Positions 1 through 7,812 are shown, counted from the first letter of the stretch. The stretch: DNA of 55,871 bases from an uncultured Porphyromonadaceae bacterium (GCA_900550395.1 URSD01000014.1:1-55871); one strand, 5' to 3'. Numbers and translations are program-made. Notes: generated from the sequence alone by a model not told the origin.

Positions 1-199
1 CCGATAATTACGTCCGCAATGTCGGACGAAAACTAAATATGAGACCTCGCAAGAAACTCAACTTCTCAACTCCAAAAATAGAATTCTTCAAACAAATCGC
101 TAATTTTGCACTTGCCAGTTGAACCTGCGCACTCAGCATTTATCAATATGATAGAAGACGTTTTTCGGCAAACATTACGCTGATATCGGGAATTATGCG

Positions 200-207
200 T
201 AACTTTG
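200..207 (+). promoter_or_regulatory. minus-7 box of exonuclease gene
   Basis: TAACTTTG matches the Bacteroidota primary-sigma minus-7 consensus TAnnTTTG. No TTTG lies 20 bases upstream. The last base is only 7 bases from the ATG at 214, so transcription would start at or next to the start codon. A second TAATTTTG at 101-108 could be an additional upstream promoter. Confidence 0.6.
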
Positions 208-213
208 CACGTT

Positions 214-873
214 ATGAAAATGAGTACATTTTCCATCGCAATCAGCAAACAGGCCATCGCGGAAATGCCGCCTGAGGTTACGGAGGGCGACATCGTTGTC
301 GTGGACACGCCGCAGGGCCTCGCCGATGCGCTCGCCGACCTTAACGCGCACACGATGGTGGGCTTCGACACGGAGACAAAACCCTCGTTCAAAAAAGGTT
401 GCGTCAACAAGGTAGCCCTGCTTCAGCTGTCGACCGACACGCGCAACTACCTCATACGCCTCAACCGGCTCGGTATCCCGGAACCGCTGCGCCGCTTTCT
501 GGAGAACCCTGACATCACCAAAGTGGGACTGTCGGTACACGACGATTTCAGCGTGCTGCGGCGCAGCACACCGATTGAGCCTCAAGGGTTCGTAGAGCTC
601 CAGCGCCTCGCAAAAGATTACTGCATCACCGACACGTCGCTGCAGAAGATCTACGCCATAGTGTTCGGCCGACGCATATCCAAGAAACAGCGCCTCACCA
701 ACTGGGAGGCGGACACTCTCACCGACTCGCAGCGTGCCTATGCCGCGCTCGACGCGCGCGCCTGCCTGCGGCTTTACCGCCACCTGCTGGCCGGCGGATT
801 CGACCCGGCGGATTCGGCTTTCCGCACGGACACCACGGCACATGATGACACAGACAACATGAACCGGACATGA
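214..873 (+). CDS. 3'-5' exonuclease domain protein (RNase D-like, DEDDy)
   Basis: A 219-residue, probably cytoplasmic protein with one DEDDy 3'-5' exonuclease domain, the fold of RNase D and the DNA polymerase proofreading domain. The ExoI motif is GFDTET (D52, E54), ExoII is VHDD (D110 or D111) and ExoIII is YAALD (Y176, D180), so the metal-binding residues are all present. It lacks the C-terminal HRDC domains of full RNase D, as is usual for short Bacteroidota homologues. The reading frame extends upstream to a TTG at 205, but that codon lies inside the promoter box, so the ATG at 214 (or 220) is preferred. The stop overlaps the next ATG by four bases, which suggests coupling. Whether it acts on RNA or DNA cannot be told from the sequence. 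Confidence 0.85.
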   Translation: MKMSTFSIAISKQAIAEMPPEVTEGDIVVVDTPQGLADALADLNAHTMVGFDTETKPSFKKGCVNKVALLQLSTDTRNYLIRLNRLGIPEPLRRFLENPDITKVGLSVHDDFSVLRRSTPIEPQGFVELQRLAKDYCITDTSLQKIYAIVFGRRISKKQRLTNWEADTLTDSQRAYAALDARACLRLYRHLLAGGFDPADSAFRTDTTAHDDTDNMNRT

Positions 874-1115
874 AACTGAAACGTTCTACTGTTCTGCCGA
901 TAATCCTGACGGTATATCTGGCCGTAATGGCCGGCATAGGCTACCCCGAGTATGCCGCGGGACGCACCTCGCCGCTGATGTACTTCGGCATCATAGCCAT
1001 AACTCTCGCGGTAATCGTGCTGCTGCATTTCAACCTCAAGCGCCGCGAACGCTACCGCCGGGAACGTCTTGACGACATACGGCGCAACGAAGAAAATTCA
1101 AGTAAAACCAAATAA
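870..1115 (+). CDS. small two-helix membrane protein
   Basis: An 81-residue protein of unknown function. It has two hydrophobic stretches, at about residues 8-25 and 37-54, joined by a short polar loop, and a highly charged Arg/Glu/Lys tail from residue 56 that is probably cytoplasmic. Its ATG overlaps the exonuclease stop (ATGA) and gpmI begins 11 bases after its stop, so the three genes look like one transcript. Codon use matches the neighbours and supports a real gene. Nothing in it points to an enzymatic role. Confidence 0.75.
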   Translation: MKLKRSTVLPIILTVYLAVMAGIGYPEYAAGRTSPLMYFGIIAITLAVIVLLHFNLKRRERYRRERLDDIRRNEENSSKTK

Positions 1116-1126
1116 CAATATAAATC

Positions 1127-2644
1127 ATGGCTAAAAAAGCACTTCTCATAATCCTCGACGGCTGGGGCATAGGCAACCACAGCCACAGCAACGCCATCTA
1201 CTCCACCCCCACCCCATACTGGGACCACCTGCTGGCAACCTACCCCCACTCGCAGCTCAAGGCCGGAGGCGAGGACGTAGGCCTGCCCGACGGACAGATG
1301 GGCAACTCCGAGGTGGGCCACCTCAACATCGGCGCAGGCCGCATAGTCTATCAGGACCTCGTGAAAATCAACAAGGCCATCGCCGACGGCTCTATCCTCG
1401 ACAATCCAATGATAAAGAAGGCATTCGAGTACGCCAAGACCACGGGCAAGCGCATGCACTTCATGGGCCTCACCAGCACCGGCGGCGTACACTCGTCGCT
1501 CGAGCACATCTTCGCACTCTGCGACATCGCCAAGCACTACGGCCTCGACAATGTGTTCCTGCACTGCTTCATGGACGGCCGCGACACCGACCCCCGCAGC
1601 GGCAAGGGCTTCATAGAGCAGCTTCAGGCTCACTGCGCCGAGAGCGCCGGCACCATCGCCAGCATCACCGGCCGCTACTACGCCATGGACCGCGACAAGC
1701 GCTGGGACCGCGTCAAGGTGGCCTACGACCTGCTTGTGAAAGGCGAGGGCAAACAGGCCACCGACATGGTCAAGGCCATGCAGGAGAGCTACGACGAGGA
1801 AGTCACCGACGAATTCATCAAGCCCATCAACAATGCCAACGTCGACGGCACCATCCAGGAGGGCGACGTGGTAATCTTCTTCAACTACCGCAACGACCGC
1901 GCCAAGGAGCTGACCGTAGTGCTCACCCAGCACGACATGCCCGAGGAAGGCATGCACACTATCCCGGGGCTCCAGTACTACTGCATGACGCCCTACGACG
2001 CATCCTTCAAGGGCGTCTATATCCTCTTCGACAAGGAGAACGTGGGCAACACTCTGGGCGAATATCTCTCCAAGCTGGGCAAAAAGCAGCTGCACATAGC
2101 CGAGACCGAAAAGTACGCCCACGTGACGTTCTTCTTCAACGGCGGACGTGAAAAGCCCTTCGACGGCGAGGACCGCATACTCGTTCCGTCGCCCAAGGTT
2201 GCGACCTACGATCTCAAGCCCGAGATGAGCGCTCCCGAGGTCAAGGAAAAACTGGTCGAGGCCATCGACTCGCAGAAGTATGACTTCATTGTGGTTAACT
2301 ACGCCAACGGCGACATGGTGGGCCACACCGGCATATATCCCGCTATTCAGAAAGCGGTGGAAACCCTCGACGTATGCCTGCACGACACGGTAGAAGCCGC
2401 CATCGCCAACGGCTACGAAACAATCATCATCGCCGACCACGGCAACGCCGACCACGCCGAGAACGCCGACGGCACACCCAACACGGCCCACTCGCTCAAC
2501 CCGGTGCCTTTCGTCTACGTCACGGACAATGCCAAAGCACACACCGAGAACGGACGCCTTGCCGACGTGGCTCCCAGCATACTCCACATCATGGGCATAG
2601 TACAACCCGAGGAGATGACAGGACACGACCTTATCAAGGACTGA
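1127..2644 (+). CDS. gpmI: 2,3-bisphosphoglycerate-independent phosphoglycerate mutase
   Basis: Interconverts 3- and 2-phosphoglycerate in lower glycolysis and gluconeogenesis, in the cytoplasm. The 505 residues match the usual length of the iPGM family, a metal-dependent member of the alkaline phosphatase superfamily. Family signatures include LDGWG at 10-14 and GNSEVGH, with the catalytic serine at residue 61. FMDGRDTDP and the late metal-binding DHGNAD and TAHSLNPVPF motifs are also present. It follows the small membrane protein by 11 bases and is closed by a strong hairpin at 2692-2739. It is the last gene of its unit and faces a convergent reverse-strand pair. Identification is firm. Confidence 0.97.
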   Translation: MAKKALLIILDGWGIGNHSHSNAIYSTPTPYWDHLLATYPHSQLKAGGEDVGLPDGQMGNSEVGHLNIGAGRIVYQDLVKINKAIADGSILDNPMIKKAFEYAKTTGKRMHFMGLTSTGGVHSSLEHIFALCDIAKHYGLDNVFLHCFMDGRDTDPRSGKGFIEQLQAHCAESAGTIASITGRYYAMDRDKRWDRVKVAYDLLVKGEGKQATDMVKAMQESYDEEVTDEFIKPINNANVDGTIQEGDVVIFFNYRNDRAKELTVVLTQHDMPEEGMHTIPGLQYYCMTPYDASFKGVYILFDKENVGNTLGEYLSKLGKKQLHIAETEKYAHVTFFFNGGREKPFDGEDRILVPSPKVATYDLKPEMSAPEVKEKLVEAIDSQKYDFIVVNYANGDMVGHTGIYPAIQKAVETLDVCLHDTVEAAIANGYETIIIADHGNADHAENADGTPNTAHSLNPVPFVYVTDNAKAHTENGRLADVAPSILHIMGIVQPEEMTGHDLIKD

Positions 2645-2651
2645 GGTCTTG

Positions 2652-2762
2652 GGTCTAAGGTTTAAGGCTTAGATAATACCAATATAAATATAAAAGCGCC
2701 GGATGGCATGGGCAACTTTACCCGCCATCCGGCGCTTTTATCTAAGCCTTAGACCTTAGACC
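2652..2762. repeat. long inverted repeat, TAAGGCTTAGATAATACC family, copy 1
   Basis: Outer arms 2652-2675 and 2739-2762 pair over 24 bases with one mismatch and enclose the gpmI terminator hairpin. The segment 2663-2684 is identical to 18775-18796 near trpS. The arms are built from short TCTAAGG/TTTAAGG units. The element starts eight bases after the gpmI stop, between convergent genes. Confidence 0.85.
2692..2739. terminator. bidirectional terminator between gpmI and convergent gene
   Basis: A 16-base perfect stem (2692-2707 with 2724-2739) rich in GC, with an A run before and a T run after. It can therefore terminate transcription from either side. Confidence 0.9.
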
Positions 2763-2788
2763 TCAAATTAACCTTAGACTCCAAGACC

Positions 2789-3196
2789 CTATAACGCACT
2801 TTTGAGTTCCTGTGCCGTATATATCAGGCGGACAAAATTGAGAGGCTCAGCCTTGCAGTGTATCCACATACTGAATCCATAGCCCTGCTCAGCAGCCGCT
2901 TTGAACAATTGGCGCGACTCGGCATCGCCGACAAACTCTTTCAGCAGAGCAGGGCGCATCTGGTCGAAAGTTTTCTGTATGGCGGTAGCCTGCGAGGCGG
3001 GATAGTCCATGGTCATATGAAATTCCATGTCCTTATCGGTAAGGAAAGCCTTGTCGATGGTGTAGCCGTCGCCGGCCATGGGGCATTGCTTGTTGAAGGC
3101 CTCTATTTCCTGTTTCAGGCTGATAGTACCTTCGGCCTGCGCACCGACCGAGATGGTCAGCACGGCCACCAGAGCGAATAAGATTTTACGCATCAT
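2789..3196 (-). CDS. secreted protein of unknown function
   Basis: About 135 residues with an N-terminal signal peptide (MRKILFALVAVLTISVGAQA), so it is exported. The mature part is soluble-looking, alpha-helical and without repeats. It has two cysteines in the mature part, one in NKQCPM and one in IHCKAE, which might pair in the periplasm. The reading frame opens further upstream at a TTG that overlaps the previous stop. The ATG at 3196 (or 3193) gives a clean signal peptide and a five-base gap after the META lipoprotein gene, with which it is evidently co-transcribed. No known domain is recognised; a role in envelope stress beside its META neighbour is only a guess. Confidence 0.75.
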   Translation of the reverse strand: MMRKILFALVAVLTISVGAQAEGTISLKQEIEAFNKQCPMAGDGYTIDKAFLTDKDMEFHMTMDYPASQATAIQKTFDQMRPALLKEFVGDAESRQLFKAAAEQGYGFSMWIHCKAEPLNFVRLIYTAQELKSAL

Positions 3197-3201
3197 GTCT
3201 G

Positions 3202-4077
3202 TCAATCGTTTGGTTTATTAAATGGTTTGAGTGTGATAAGTTTCTTGCCGTTCTTGTCGAGCAGCATCACCTGGCAGTCGGAACCCTGTATGGCCGAGGC
3301 TGTCTGTTCGAGAGCCACGAGCATGGCAGTTTCCTGAGCCGTCTTGGGGCATGCCATGCGTGTCACGCCCATATTGCTGAGCTCAAGGGCATTGCTGCGG
3401 TCGGAGTTGATGTATATGTTGCCGTTGAAGTAGTTGCAGCCCGTGTTGCCGTGGACCTTGCCTTCGGCGATGTCGAAGAAGATATTGCATTCCTCGTCGT
3501 CTACTGGATTTCCGTCGATGCTCGTGACGAGCCACTGGCCGTTGAGGAATCCCATGTTGTGGCGGCGCGCCGTCATAAGCTTGCGGCCGGCGCCGTCGAG
3601 TAGGTAAAGGTACGACTCATGCCCCACACGCTCGATGCGCACCGGATAGGATGTGCCGTCGGCAATCACGACATTTATGTCGTGCTCGAAAGGCACATCG
3701 GGGCAATAGCGCATGGTCGATGCCATCTTCGAGAACGAAAGACGCCCGTTGCTGAGGGCATAGCCGCCGTTGAGTACGTTGCAGCCGTTGGAGGCATAAA
3801 TTTTGCCGTCGTCGAAGGTGATGTAAGGCATCTCCTCGCGGTCGGTGATGGAAGTCTTGCCGACGCCCACAATGGTCCATTCGCCGGCGAGAGCCTCGTC
3901 ATTGACAGCGGTAGGCGTTACCTTGCCGCCCGGCTGGCGCTGTGTCGTGCCTTTATTGTCGGCGTTTGCTGTGGCAGTAGCCTGCGAACCGGAAGTTTTT
4001 GTGCCGCCCTGAAGCGCATTGCAGGAACAGAGCATGATTGCAGCCGCTGCGGCTGCGTATAGTACTGTATGTTTCAT
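3202..4077 (-). CDS. lipoprotein with two META domains (HslJ-like)
   Basis: A 291-residue exported lipoprotein. The signal peptide ends in a lipobox (MLCSC) with the acylated cysteine near residue 19, followed by a Gln/Thr/Ala-rich linker to about residue 57. Two META domains follow. The first is at about 60-140 with ITFDDGKIYASNGCN, the second at about 172-275 with the parallel pattern IFFDIAEGKVHGNTGCN. Each carries the family's G-x-G/N-C-N signature. META domains occur in E. coli HslJ, tied to heat and novobiocin tolerance, and in other envelope proteins; their biochemical role is unclear. The gene has its own promoter at 4103-4110 and leads a two-gene unit. Confidence 0.88.
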   Translation of the reverse strand: MKHTVLYAAAAAAIMLCSCNALQGGTKTSGSQATATANADNKGTTQRQPGGKVTPTAVNDEALAGEWTIVGVGKTSITDREEMPYITFDDGKIYASNGCNVLNGGYALSNGRLSFSKMASTMRYCPDVPFEHDINVVIADGTSYPVRIERVGHESYLYLLDGAGRKLMTARRHNMGFLNGQWLVTSIDGNPVDDEECNIFFDIAEGKVHGNTGCNYFNGNIYINSDRSNALELSNMGVTRMACPKTAQETAMLVALEQTASAIQGSDCQVMLLDKNGKKLITLKPFNKPND

Positions 4078-4102
4078 CGTCTTTCTTTTTATGATTAGAG
4101 TA

Positions 4103-4110
4103 CAAATATA
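4103..4110 (-). promoter_or_regulatory. minus-7 box of META lipoprotein gene
   Basis: Reads TATATTTG on the reverse strand, 26 bases before the ATG at 4077. No clear TTTG at minus 33. Confidence 0.55.
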
Positions 4111-4283
4111 GCCAAAAGTTTAAAATCAACAACAAGCGCCCCCGCAGTTTGGTTTTTAAATGTATCGAAATCGTCCGCAGCATCACTATTACAAAGCCTC
4201 TTTTGCATTCACTTTTAACTATCTATTAAATTACACATTCGTCTTTAGTTCATAATCATAGCACCACATTTAACCTTTTTTAA

Positions 4284-4323
4284 TTTGCTAACGCCAAATG
4301 TTGTTTGTAATTTTGCAAACAAC
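4284..4323 (+). promoter_or_regulatory. arsR promoter with ArsR-type operator around the minus-7 box
   Basis: TTTG at 4284-4287 and TAATTTTG at 4308-4315 are separated by exactly 20 bases, the ideal Bacteroidota spacing. Perfect 8-base inverted arms GTTGTTTG (4300-4307) and CAAACAAC (4316-4323) flank the minus-7 box. A repressor dimer bound there would block the sigma contact, as expected for autoregulation by the downstream ArsR-family protein. Confidence 0.8.
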
Positions 4324-4336
4324 AAACAAATGAAGT

Positions 4337-4666
4337 ATGACAAAATTAGAGATAACACCTGAACAGGAACGTCTTGCGAGATTCGCTAAAGCGATGGGGC
4401 ATCCTACCCGTATTGCTATCTTGCATTTCCTTGCCCAAAGAAATGAATGTTTCTTCGGTGATATACATGAGGTGCTACCAATAGCTAAGGCCACCGTTTC
4501 GCAGCATCTGAGCGAACTAAAAGAGGCCGGGCTGATACAGGGCACCATTGAGCCGCCAAAGGTAAAGTACTGCATCAATTCCGAAAACTGGAAACTTGCC
4601 AAGCAACTGTTTTCGCAGATGTTGGAGGAGTGTAGTCCCTCCAAAAAGAATAGCTGCTGCTTGTAA
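4337..4666 (+). CDS. arsR: ArsR/SmtB-family metal(loid)-sensing repressor
   Basis: A 109-residue winged-helix repressor of the ArsR family, expected to bind DNA as a dimer and to release it when thiols bind As(III), Sb(III) or a related ligand. The helix-turn-helix lies around residues 40-66, with the family pattern AKATVSQHLSELKEAGLI. Cysteines are at 38, 79, 99, 107 and 108. The terminal CC pair and C99 are candidate metalloid ligands, although the classical CxCxxC of plasmid ArsR is absent. It is the first gene of a six-gene run and sits directly behind the palindromic operator at 4300-4323. Family assignment is firm; the inducer is inferred from neighbours. Confidence 0.9.
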   Translation: MTKLEITPEQERLARFAKAMGHPTRIAILHFLAQRNECFFGDIHEVLPIAKATVSQHLSELKEAGLIQGTIEPPKVKYCINSENWKLAKQLFSQMLEECSPSKKNSCCL

Positions 4667-4683
4667 GCACTATTTTTATCATT

Positions 4684-4707
4684 AATGTTCGTTATTCGGC
4701 AAACAAC
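4684..4707 (+). promoter_or_regulatory. possible second ArsR operator (degenerate)
   Basis: By eye 18 of 24 positions match the operator at 4300-4323, including the complete right arm CAAACAAC at 4700-4707. The left arm and centre are degraded and no minus-7 box remains. It lies between arsR and the next gene and could be an auxiliary site or a remnant. Confidence 0.4.
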
Positions 4708-4728
4708 ATCCAAAACTTATTCAAAAAC

Positions 4729-5154
4729 ATGAAAAAATTACTGATGATTTTCGCCCTCCTGATAGGAATGGTATCATGCGGCAGCGGTGCGAGCACAGCC
4801 GATGCAAAATCTCCTGCAAACGACAGAGTAGAAGTAATATATTTCCACGGGAAACAACGCTGCGCCACCTGTATGGCAATCGAGAAGAATACACGGGATG
4901 TTATTAATTCCTTGTTTGCCAACGAGCTGAAAAACGGCAAAGTCGTATTTAAAATCGTGGATATATCCACACCGGAGGGTGAGAAGATTGCCGACAAGTA
5001 CGAAGTGGCATGGTCTTCTCTCATTGTCAACAAGTGGAAAGACGGAAAGGAGATATGTAACAACCTGACTGAGTTCGCATTCGGTAATGCCCGTAAGAAC
5101 CCCTATGCGTTCAAGAATACTCTTGCCGCTAAAATCCGACAATCGCTGAAATAA
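4729..5154 (+). CDS. thioredoxin-like lipoprotein of the ArsF type
   Basis: A 141-residue lipoprotein (lipobox MVSC, cysteine 17) with a thioredoxin-like domain from about residue 33. It begins with a beta strand (VEVIYFHG) and has a CATC redox pair at C45/C48. Proteins of this type are annotated in Bacteroides ars operons as ArsF, a subunit linked to reduction of nitrophenyl arsenicals; I assign it by resemblance and position, not by search. Its stop overlaps the ATG of the following permease by one base. An exported dithiol protein beside a CcdA/DsbD-like membrane protein fits electron transfer across the membrane, which is an alternative to a specific arsenical role. Confidence 0.7.
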   Translation: MKKLLMIFALLIGMVSCGSGASTADAKSPANDRVEVIYFHGKQRCATCMAIEKNTRDVINSLFANELKNGKVVFKIVDISTPEGEKIADKYEVAWSSLIVNKWKDGKEICNNLTEFAFGNARKNPYAFKNTLAAKIRQSLK

Positions 5155-5861
5155 TGGACTGGTTACAGACTTTGCTCGACAACAGCACAGCTCCGGCTCT
5201 GACCGCTTTCCTTCTCGGACTGCTTACAGCAATTTCGCCATGTCCGCTTGCCACCAACATAGCCGCGATAGGCTATATCAGCAAAGACATTGAGAACCGC
5301 AGTCGCATCTTTCGTAACGGGGTGCTATATACCGTCGGCCGCGTCATTGCCTATACCGTCCTCGGTATCGTGCTGATTTTAACACTGAAAGAGGGAGCAA
5401 GCGTGTTCGGCATACAAAAAGCCGTAGGGAGATGGGGCGAGCTGCTTATCGGCCCATTGCTCTTGCTTATCGGACTTTTCATGTTTATTGGACACAAACT
5501 CAACCTGCCCGGATTCGGTTTTGGCGGCAATGGCGAAAGCCTCGCCCGAAAAGGAGGCCGGGGAGCCTTGGTGCTCGGCATTCTGTTCGCAATGGCATTC
5601 TGCCCCACAAGCGGAATCTTCTATTTCGGCATGCTTATTCCTATGTCGGTGACAGCGAGTGCCGGATGGTTACTGCCGGTTATGTTTGCTATCGCTACTG
5701 CGCTTCCGGTGCTTGCAGTCGCATGGCTTATCGCTTTCAGCGTTGAAAAAGTCGGCGAGCTTTACGGCAAACTGCGTATAATCCAGAAATGGCTCAATAT
5801 TATTGTCGGCATTATCTTCTTAGCCATAGGCGTATATTACTGTATAATGATGTACTTCTAA
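5154..5861 (+). CDS. ArsG-like permease / CcdA-DsbD family membrane protein
   Basis: A 235-residue inner-membrane protein with about six hydrophobic helices. It carries two internally related cysteine-proline motifs, SPCPLA near residue 29 and FCPTSG near residue 145, the hallmark of the CcdA/DsbD transmembrane electron-transfer fold. In Bacteroides ars operons the homologous protein is called ArsG and is proposed to export aromatic amino-arsenicals. The fold equally suggests passing reducing power from the cytoplasmic thioredoxin encoded next to the exported dithiol lipoprotein encoded just upstream. It overlaps the preceding gene by one base. Membership is clear; substrate is inferred. Confidence 0.78.
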   Translation: MDWLQTLLDNSTAPALTAFLLGLLTAISPCPLATNIAAIGYISKDIENRSRIFRNGVLYTVGRVIAYTVLGIVLILTLKEGASVFGIQKAVGRWGELLIGPLLLLIGLFMFIGHKLNLPGFGFGGNGESLARKGGRGALVLGILFAMAFCPTSGIFYFGMLIPMSVTASAGWLLPVMFAIATALPVLAVAWLIAFSVEKVGELYGKLRIIQKWLNIIVGIIFLAIGVYYCIMMYF

Positions 5862-5887
5862 ATTGTATAACCTTTATAACGAAAAAC

Positions 5888-6247
5888 ATGGATAATAAAG
5901 AAACAAAGAAAGGCTTCTGGTCAACCCTATTCACCCCCAGGGAGAAAAGTTGTTGCTGCAACAGATGTATCACCTTAGAAGATGTGAAAACCACTGCACC
6001 CCGCACAAAGGTGAGCGAAGTTCTTGTCCTCGGCCCCGGGTGCACCAAATGTAAGGAGGCTTACAAAGTAGTGGAGCGTGTGATCAGCGAGAACAATCTC
6101 GATGTCAAGCTCTCCAAAATAGAGGACATCGCAGAGATGATGAAATACAACATCATGGCGACCCCTGCCGTAGTCGTTGACGGCGCAGTCAAAATCAAAG
6201 GGCACGTTCCGTCGGCTGACGAAGTGAAAAAGGCTCTCGGGATCTAA
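5888..6247 (+). CDS. small cysteine-rich thioredoxin-family protein
   Basis: A 119-residue cytoplasmic protein. The C-terminal part, from about residue 42, is a small thioredoxin/glutaredoxin fold of the MTH895 type. It has the redox motif GPGCTKC (C52, C55) and the cis-proline segment MATPAVVVDG. In front is an unusual thiol cluster SCCCNRC (C22-C24, C27) that could bind a metalloid. The frame is open further upstream, but the ATG at 5888 follows the permease stop by 26 bases and starts the conserved region cleanly. Such proteins often sit beside DUF318 permeases, as here. Likely roles are reducing or handing over the substrate to the permease. Confidence 0.82.
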   Translation: MDNKETKKGFWSTLFTPREKSCCCNRCITLEDVKTTAPRTKVSEVLVLGPGCTKCKEAYKVVERVISENNLDVKLSKIEDIAEMMKYNIMATPAVVVDGAVKIKGHVPSADEVKKALGI

Positions 6248-6269
6248 ACTGTAACAACAGGAGACATAC

Positions 6270-7610
6270 ATGGAAACACGAAAGGAAATCAAGTTCCTGA
6301 TATGGACCGTTGTCCTATTCCTGACAGCGTTCTTCATGCCGGTCAACAGCGGCACACTGATGACGGCGATCCATTCCACCCTTGACCTGACGAAGTGGTA
6401 TGCCCGCGAGCATATCGTTCTCTGCCTGTTACCTGCATTTTTCATCGCTGGTGTTATTGCTGTATTCGTAAGCCAAGGTGCCGTGCTGAAGTATTTCGGG
6501 GCCAACGCAAAGAAATGGGTATCCTATACCGTCGCGTCTGTATCGGGAGGCATTCTCGCGGTCTGTTCCTGTACTATTCTCCCGCTGTTCACAAGTATCT
6601 ATAAGCGTGGTGCAGGACTCGGCCCGGCAATAGCCTTCCTTTATTCCGGTCCTGCCATTAGCATCCTCTCGATAATCCTCACCGCACGTATTCTCGGCCT
6701 TGAGATGGGATTAGCCCGTATCATCGGAGCCGTGACATTCGCTATAGTCATCGGTTTGGTGATGTCGTTTATCTTCCGTAAGGAGGAACGTGACAAAGAA
6801 GTGGAGCAGATGAACATAGTTCCGCCGCCTGAGAAACGCCCGTTATGGCAAACCGCGGTGTTCTTCTTCACCCTTGTGGCAATCCTTGTGTTCGCCAACT
6901 GGGGAGCGCCGGCAGCAATTGACAGCGGAATATGGGCTACGATCTACAATGCAAAATGGTGGATAACTTCGGCTCTTGCAATCGGACTTTGCGTAATTCT
7001 TGTAAAGATTCTGCATCTCAAAGCCAGATGGATTATCCTCGGTGCCATCGCTGTGGCAGTATCGGCATTTCTCGCTAATGTCTTTATTCCTGATGCAAAA
7101 CTGGCTCCGCTTGTGCCAATGGTCGTCTCGGTCGCCGTACTTGCCATTGTATTGCTATACGATAAAAACGATGACGAGAACCGGGAGTGGGCGTTGTCTT
7201 CATGGGAATTCGCCAAACTGATACTGCCGCTGCTTGCCGTGGGCATCTTGACTGCCGGATTTCTTCTCGGCTCTACACACGACGGCATGGAGCTGCCCGG
7301 CATCATACCTAACAGTTGGGTAGAATGGGCGGTAGGCGGAAACTCGCTGCTATCCAATTTCTTTGCAAGCTTTACCGGCGCGTTTATGTATTTCGCAACA
7401 CTCACCGAAGTGCCTATAATTCAAGGACTGCTTGCATCGGGAATGGGTAAAGGTCCTGCACTCGCCCTACTGCTTGCCGGTCCCTCGCTTTCACTGCCGA
7501 ATATGCTTGTAATCAGCAGCGTGATGGGTACGAAAAAGACCGTTATATATGTCGCACTCGTTATAGTAATGGCTACTGCATCAGGCTGGTTTTACGGATA
7601 TTTCTTCTAA
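6270..7610 (+). CDS. ArsP/DUF318-family permease
   Basis: A 446-residue membrane protein with roughly ten hydrophobic helices. Two homologous halves each contain the family's conserved cores: VCSCTILPLF with GPAIAFLYSGPAIS near residues 98-130, and LLAGPSLSLPN near residues 396-406. This is the DUF318 permease family that includes ArsP, an exporter of trivalent organoarsenicals such as methylarsenite. The CSC pair is the candidate substrate site. A charged cytoplasmic loop (residues 166-190) separates the halves. It follows the thioredoxin gene by 22 bases. Export of an organic or thiol-bound metalloid is the most likely function. Confidence 0.82.
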   Translation: METRKEIKFLIWTVVLFLTAFFMPVNSGTLMTAIHSTLDLTKWYAREHIVLCLLPAFFIAGVIAVFVSQGAVLKYFGANAKKWVSYTVASVSGGILAVCSCTILPLFTSIYKRGAGLGPAIAFLYSGPAISILSIILTARILGLEMGLARIIGAVTFAIVIGLVMSFIFRKEERDKEVEQMNIVPPPEKRPLWQTAVFFFTLVAILVFANWGAPAAIDSGIWATIYNAKWWITSALAIGLCVILVKILHLKARWIILGAIAVAVSAFLANVFIPDAKLAPLVPMVVSVAVLAIVLLYDKNDDENREWALSSWEFAKLILPLLAVGILTAGFLLGSTHDGMELPGIIPNSWVEWAVGGNSLLSNFFASFTGAFMYFATLTEVPIIQGLLASGMGKGPALALLLAGPSLSLPNMLVISSVMGTKKTVIYVALVIVMATASGWFYGYFF

Positions 7611-7616
7611 ACATAA

Positions 7617-7760
7617 ATGAAAACGAAAGGATACTCCCTTGGAGTCAGAAAAATGTCGATGCTCGCAAGTATCTTCAAGAAAAAACTTGTCGCCATGATT
7701 GTTGCTGTTATATTCCTTACGGCTATAATCTCGGGCTATATATTCAATATTACTCTTTGA
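7617..7760 (+). CDS. 47-residue single-helix membrane peptide
   Basis: An ATG six bases after the permease stop opens a 47-codon frame ending at TGA 7758-7760. The product has a basic start (MKTKGYSLGVRK), a KKK patch, then one hydrophobic helix (LVAMIVAVIFLTAIISGYIF). Its helix resembles the last helix of the preceding permease (KKTVIYVALVIVMATASG). It may therefore be a remnant of the C-terminus of a second DUF318 permease, or an accessory subunit. Spacing and frame integrity favour translation. Function unknown. Confidence 0.55.
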   Translation: MKTKGYSLGVRKMSMLASIFKKKLVAMIVAVIFLTAIISGYIFNITL

Positions 7761-7812
7761 TTTTACAGCTGTTTTTCAATCATCGCCACCCTCCGCACGA
7801 CCCTCTTACGGA

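Noticed and set aside
148..183. 11-codon frame (MIEDVFRQTLR) after a TAATTTTG box at 101-108, upstream of the exonuclease gene
   Set aside because: Too short to judge; it could be a leader peptide or chance, and no attenuator structure follows.
1052..2626. 524-codon open frame antisense to gpmI, and similar long antisense frames opposite other GC-rich genes (for example 21535-23091, 33686-35599)
   Set aside because: Long antisense frames are a by-product of strong G/C third-position bias. The sense frames encode recognisable proteins.
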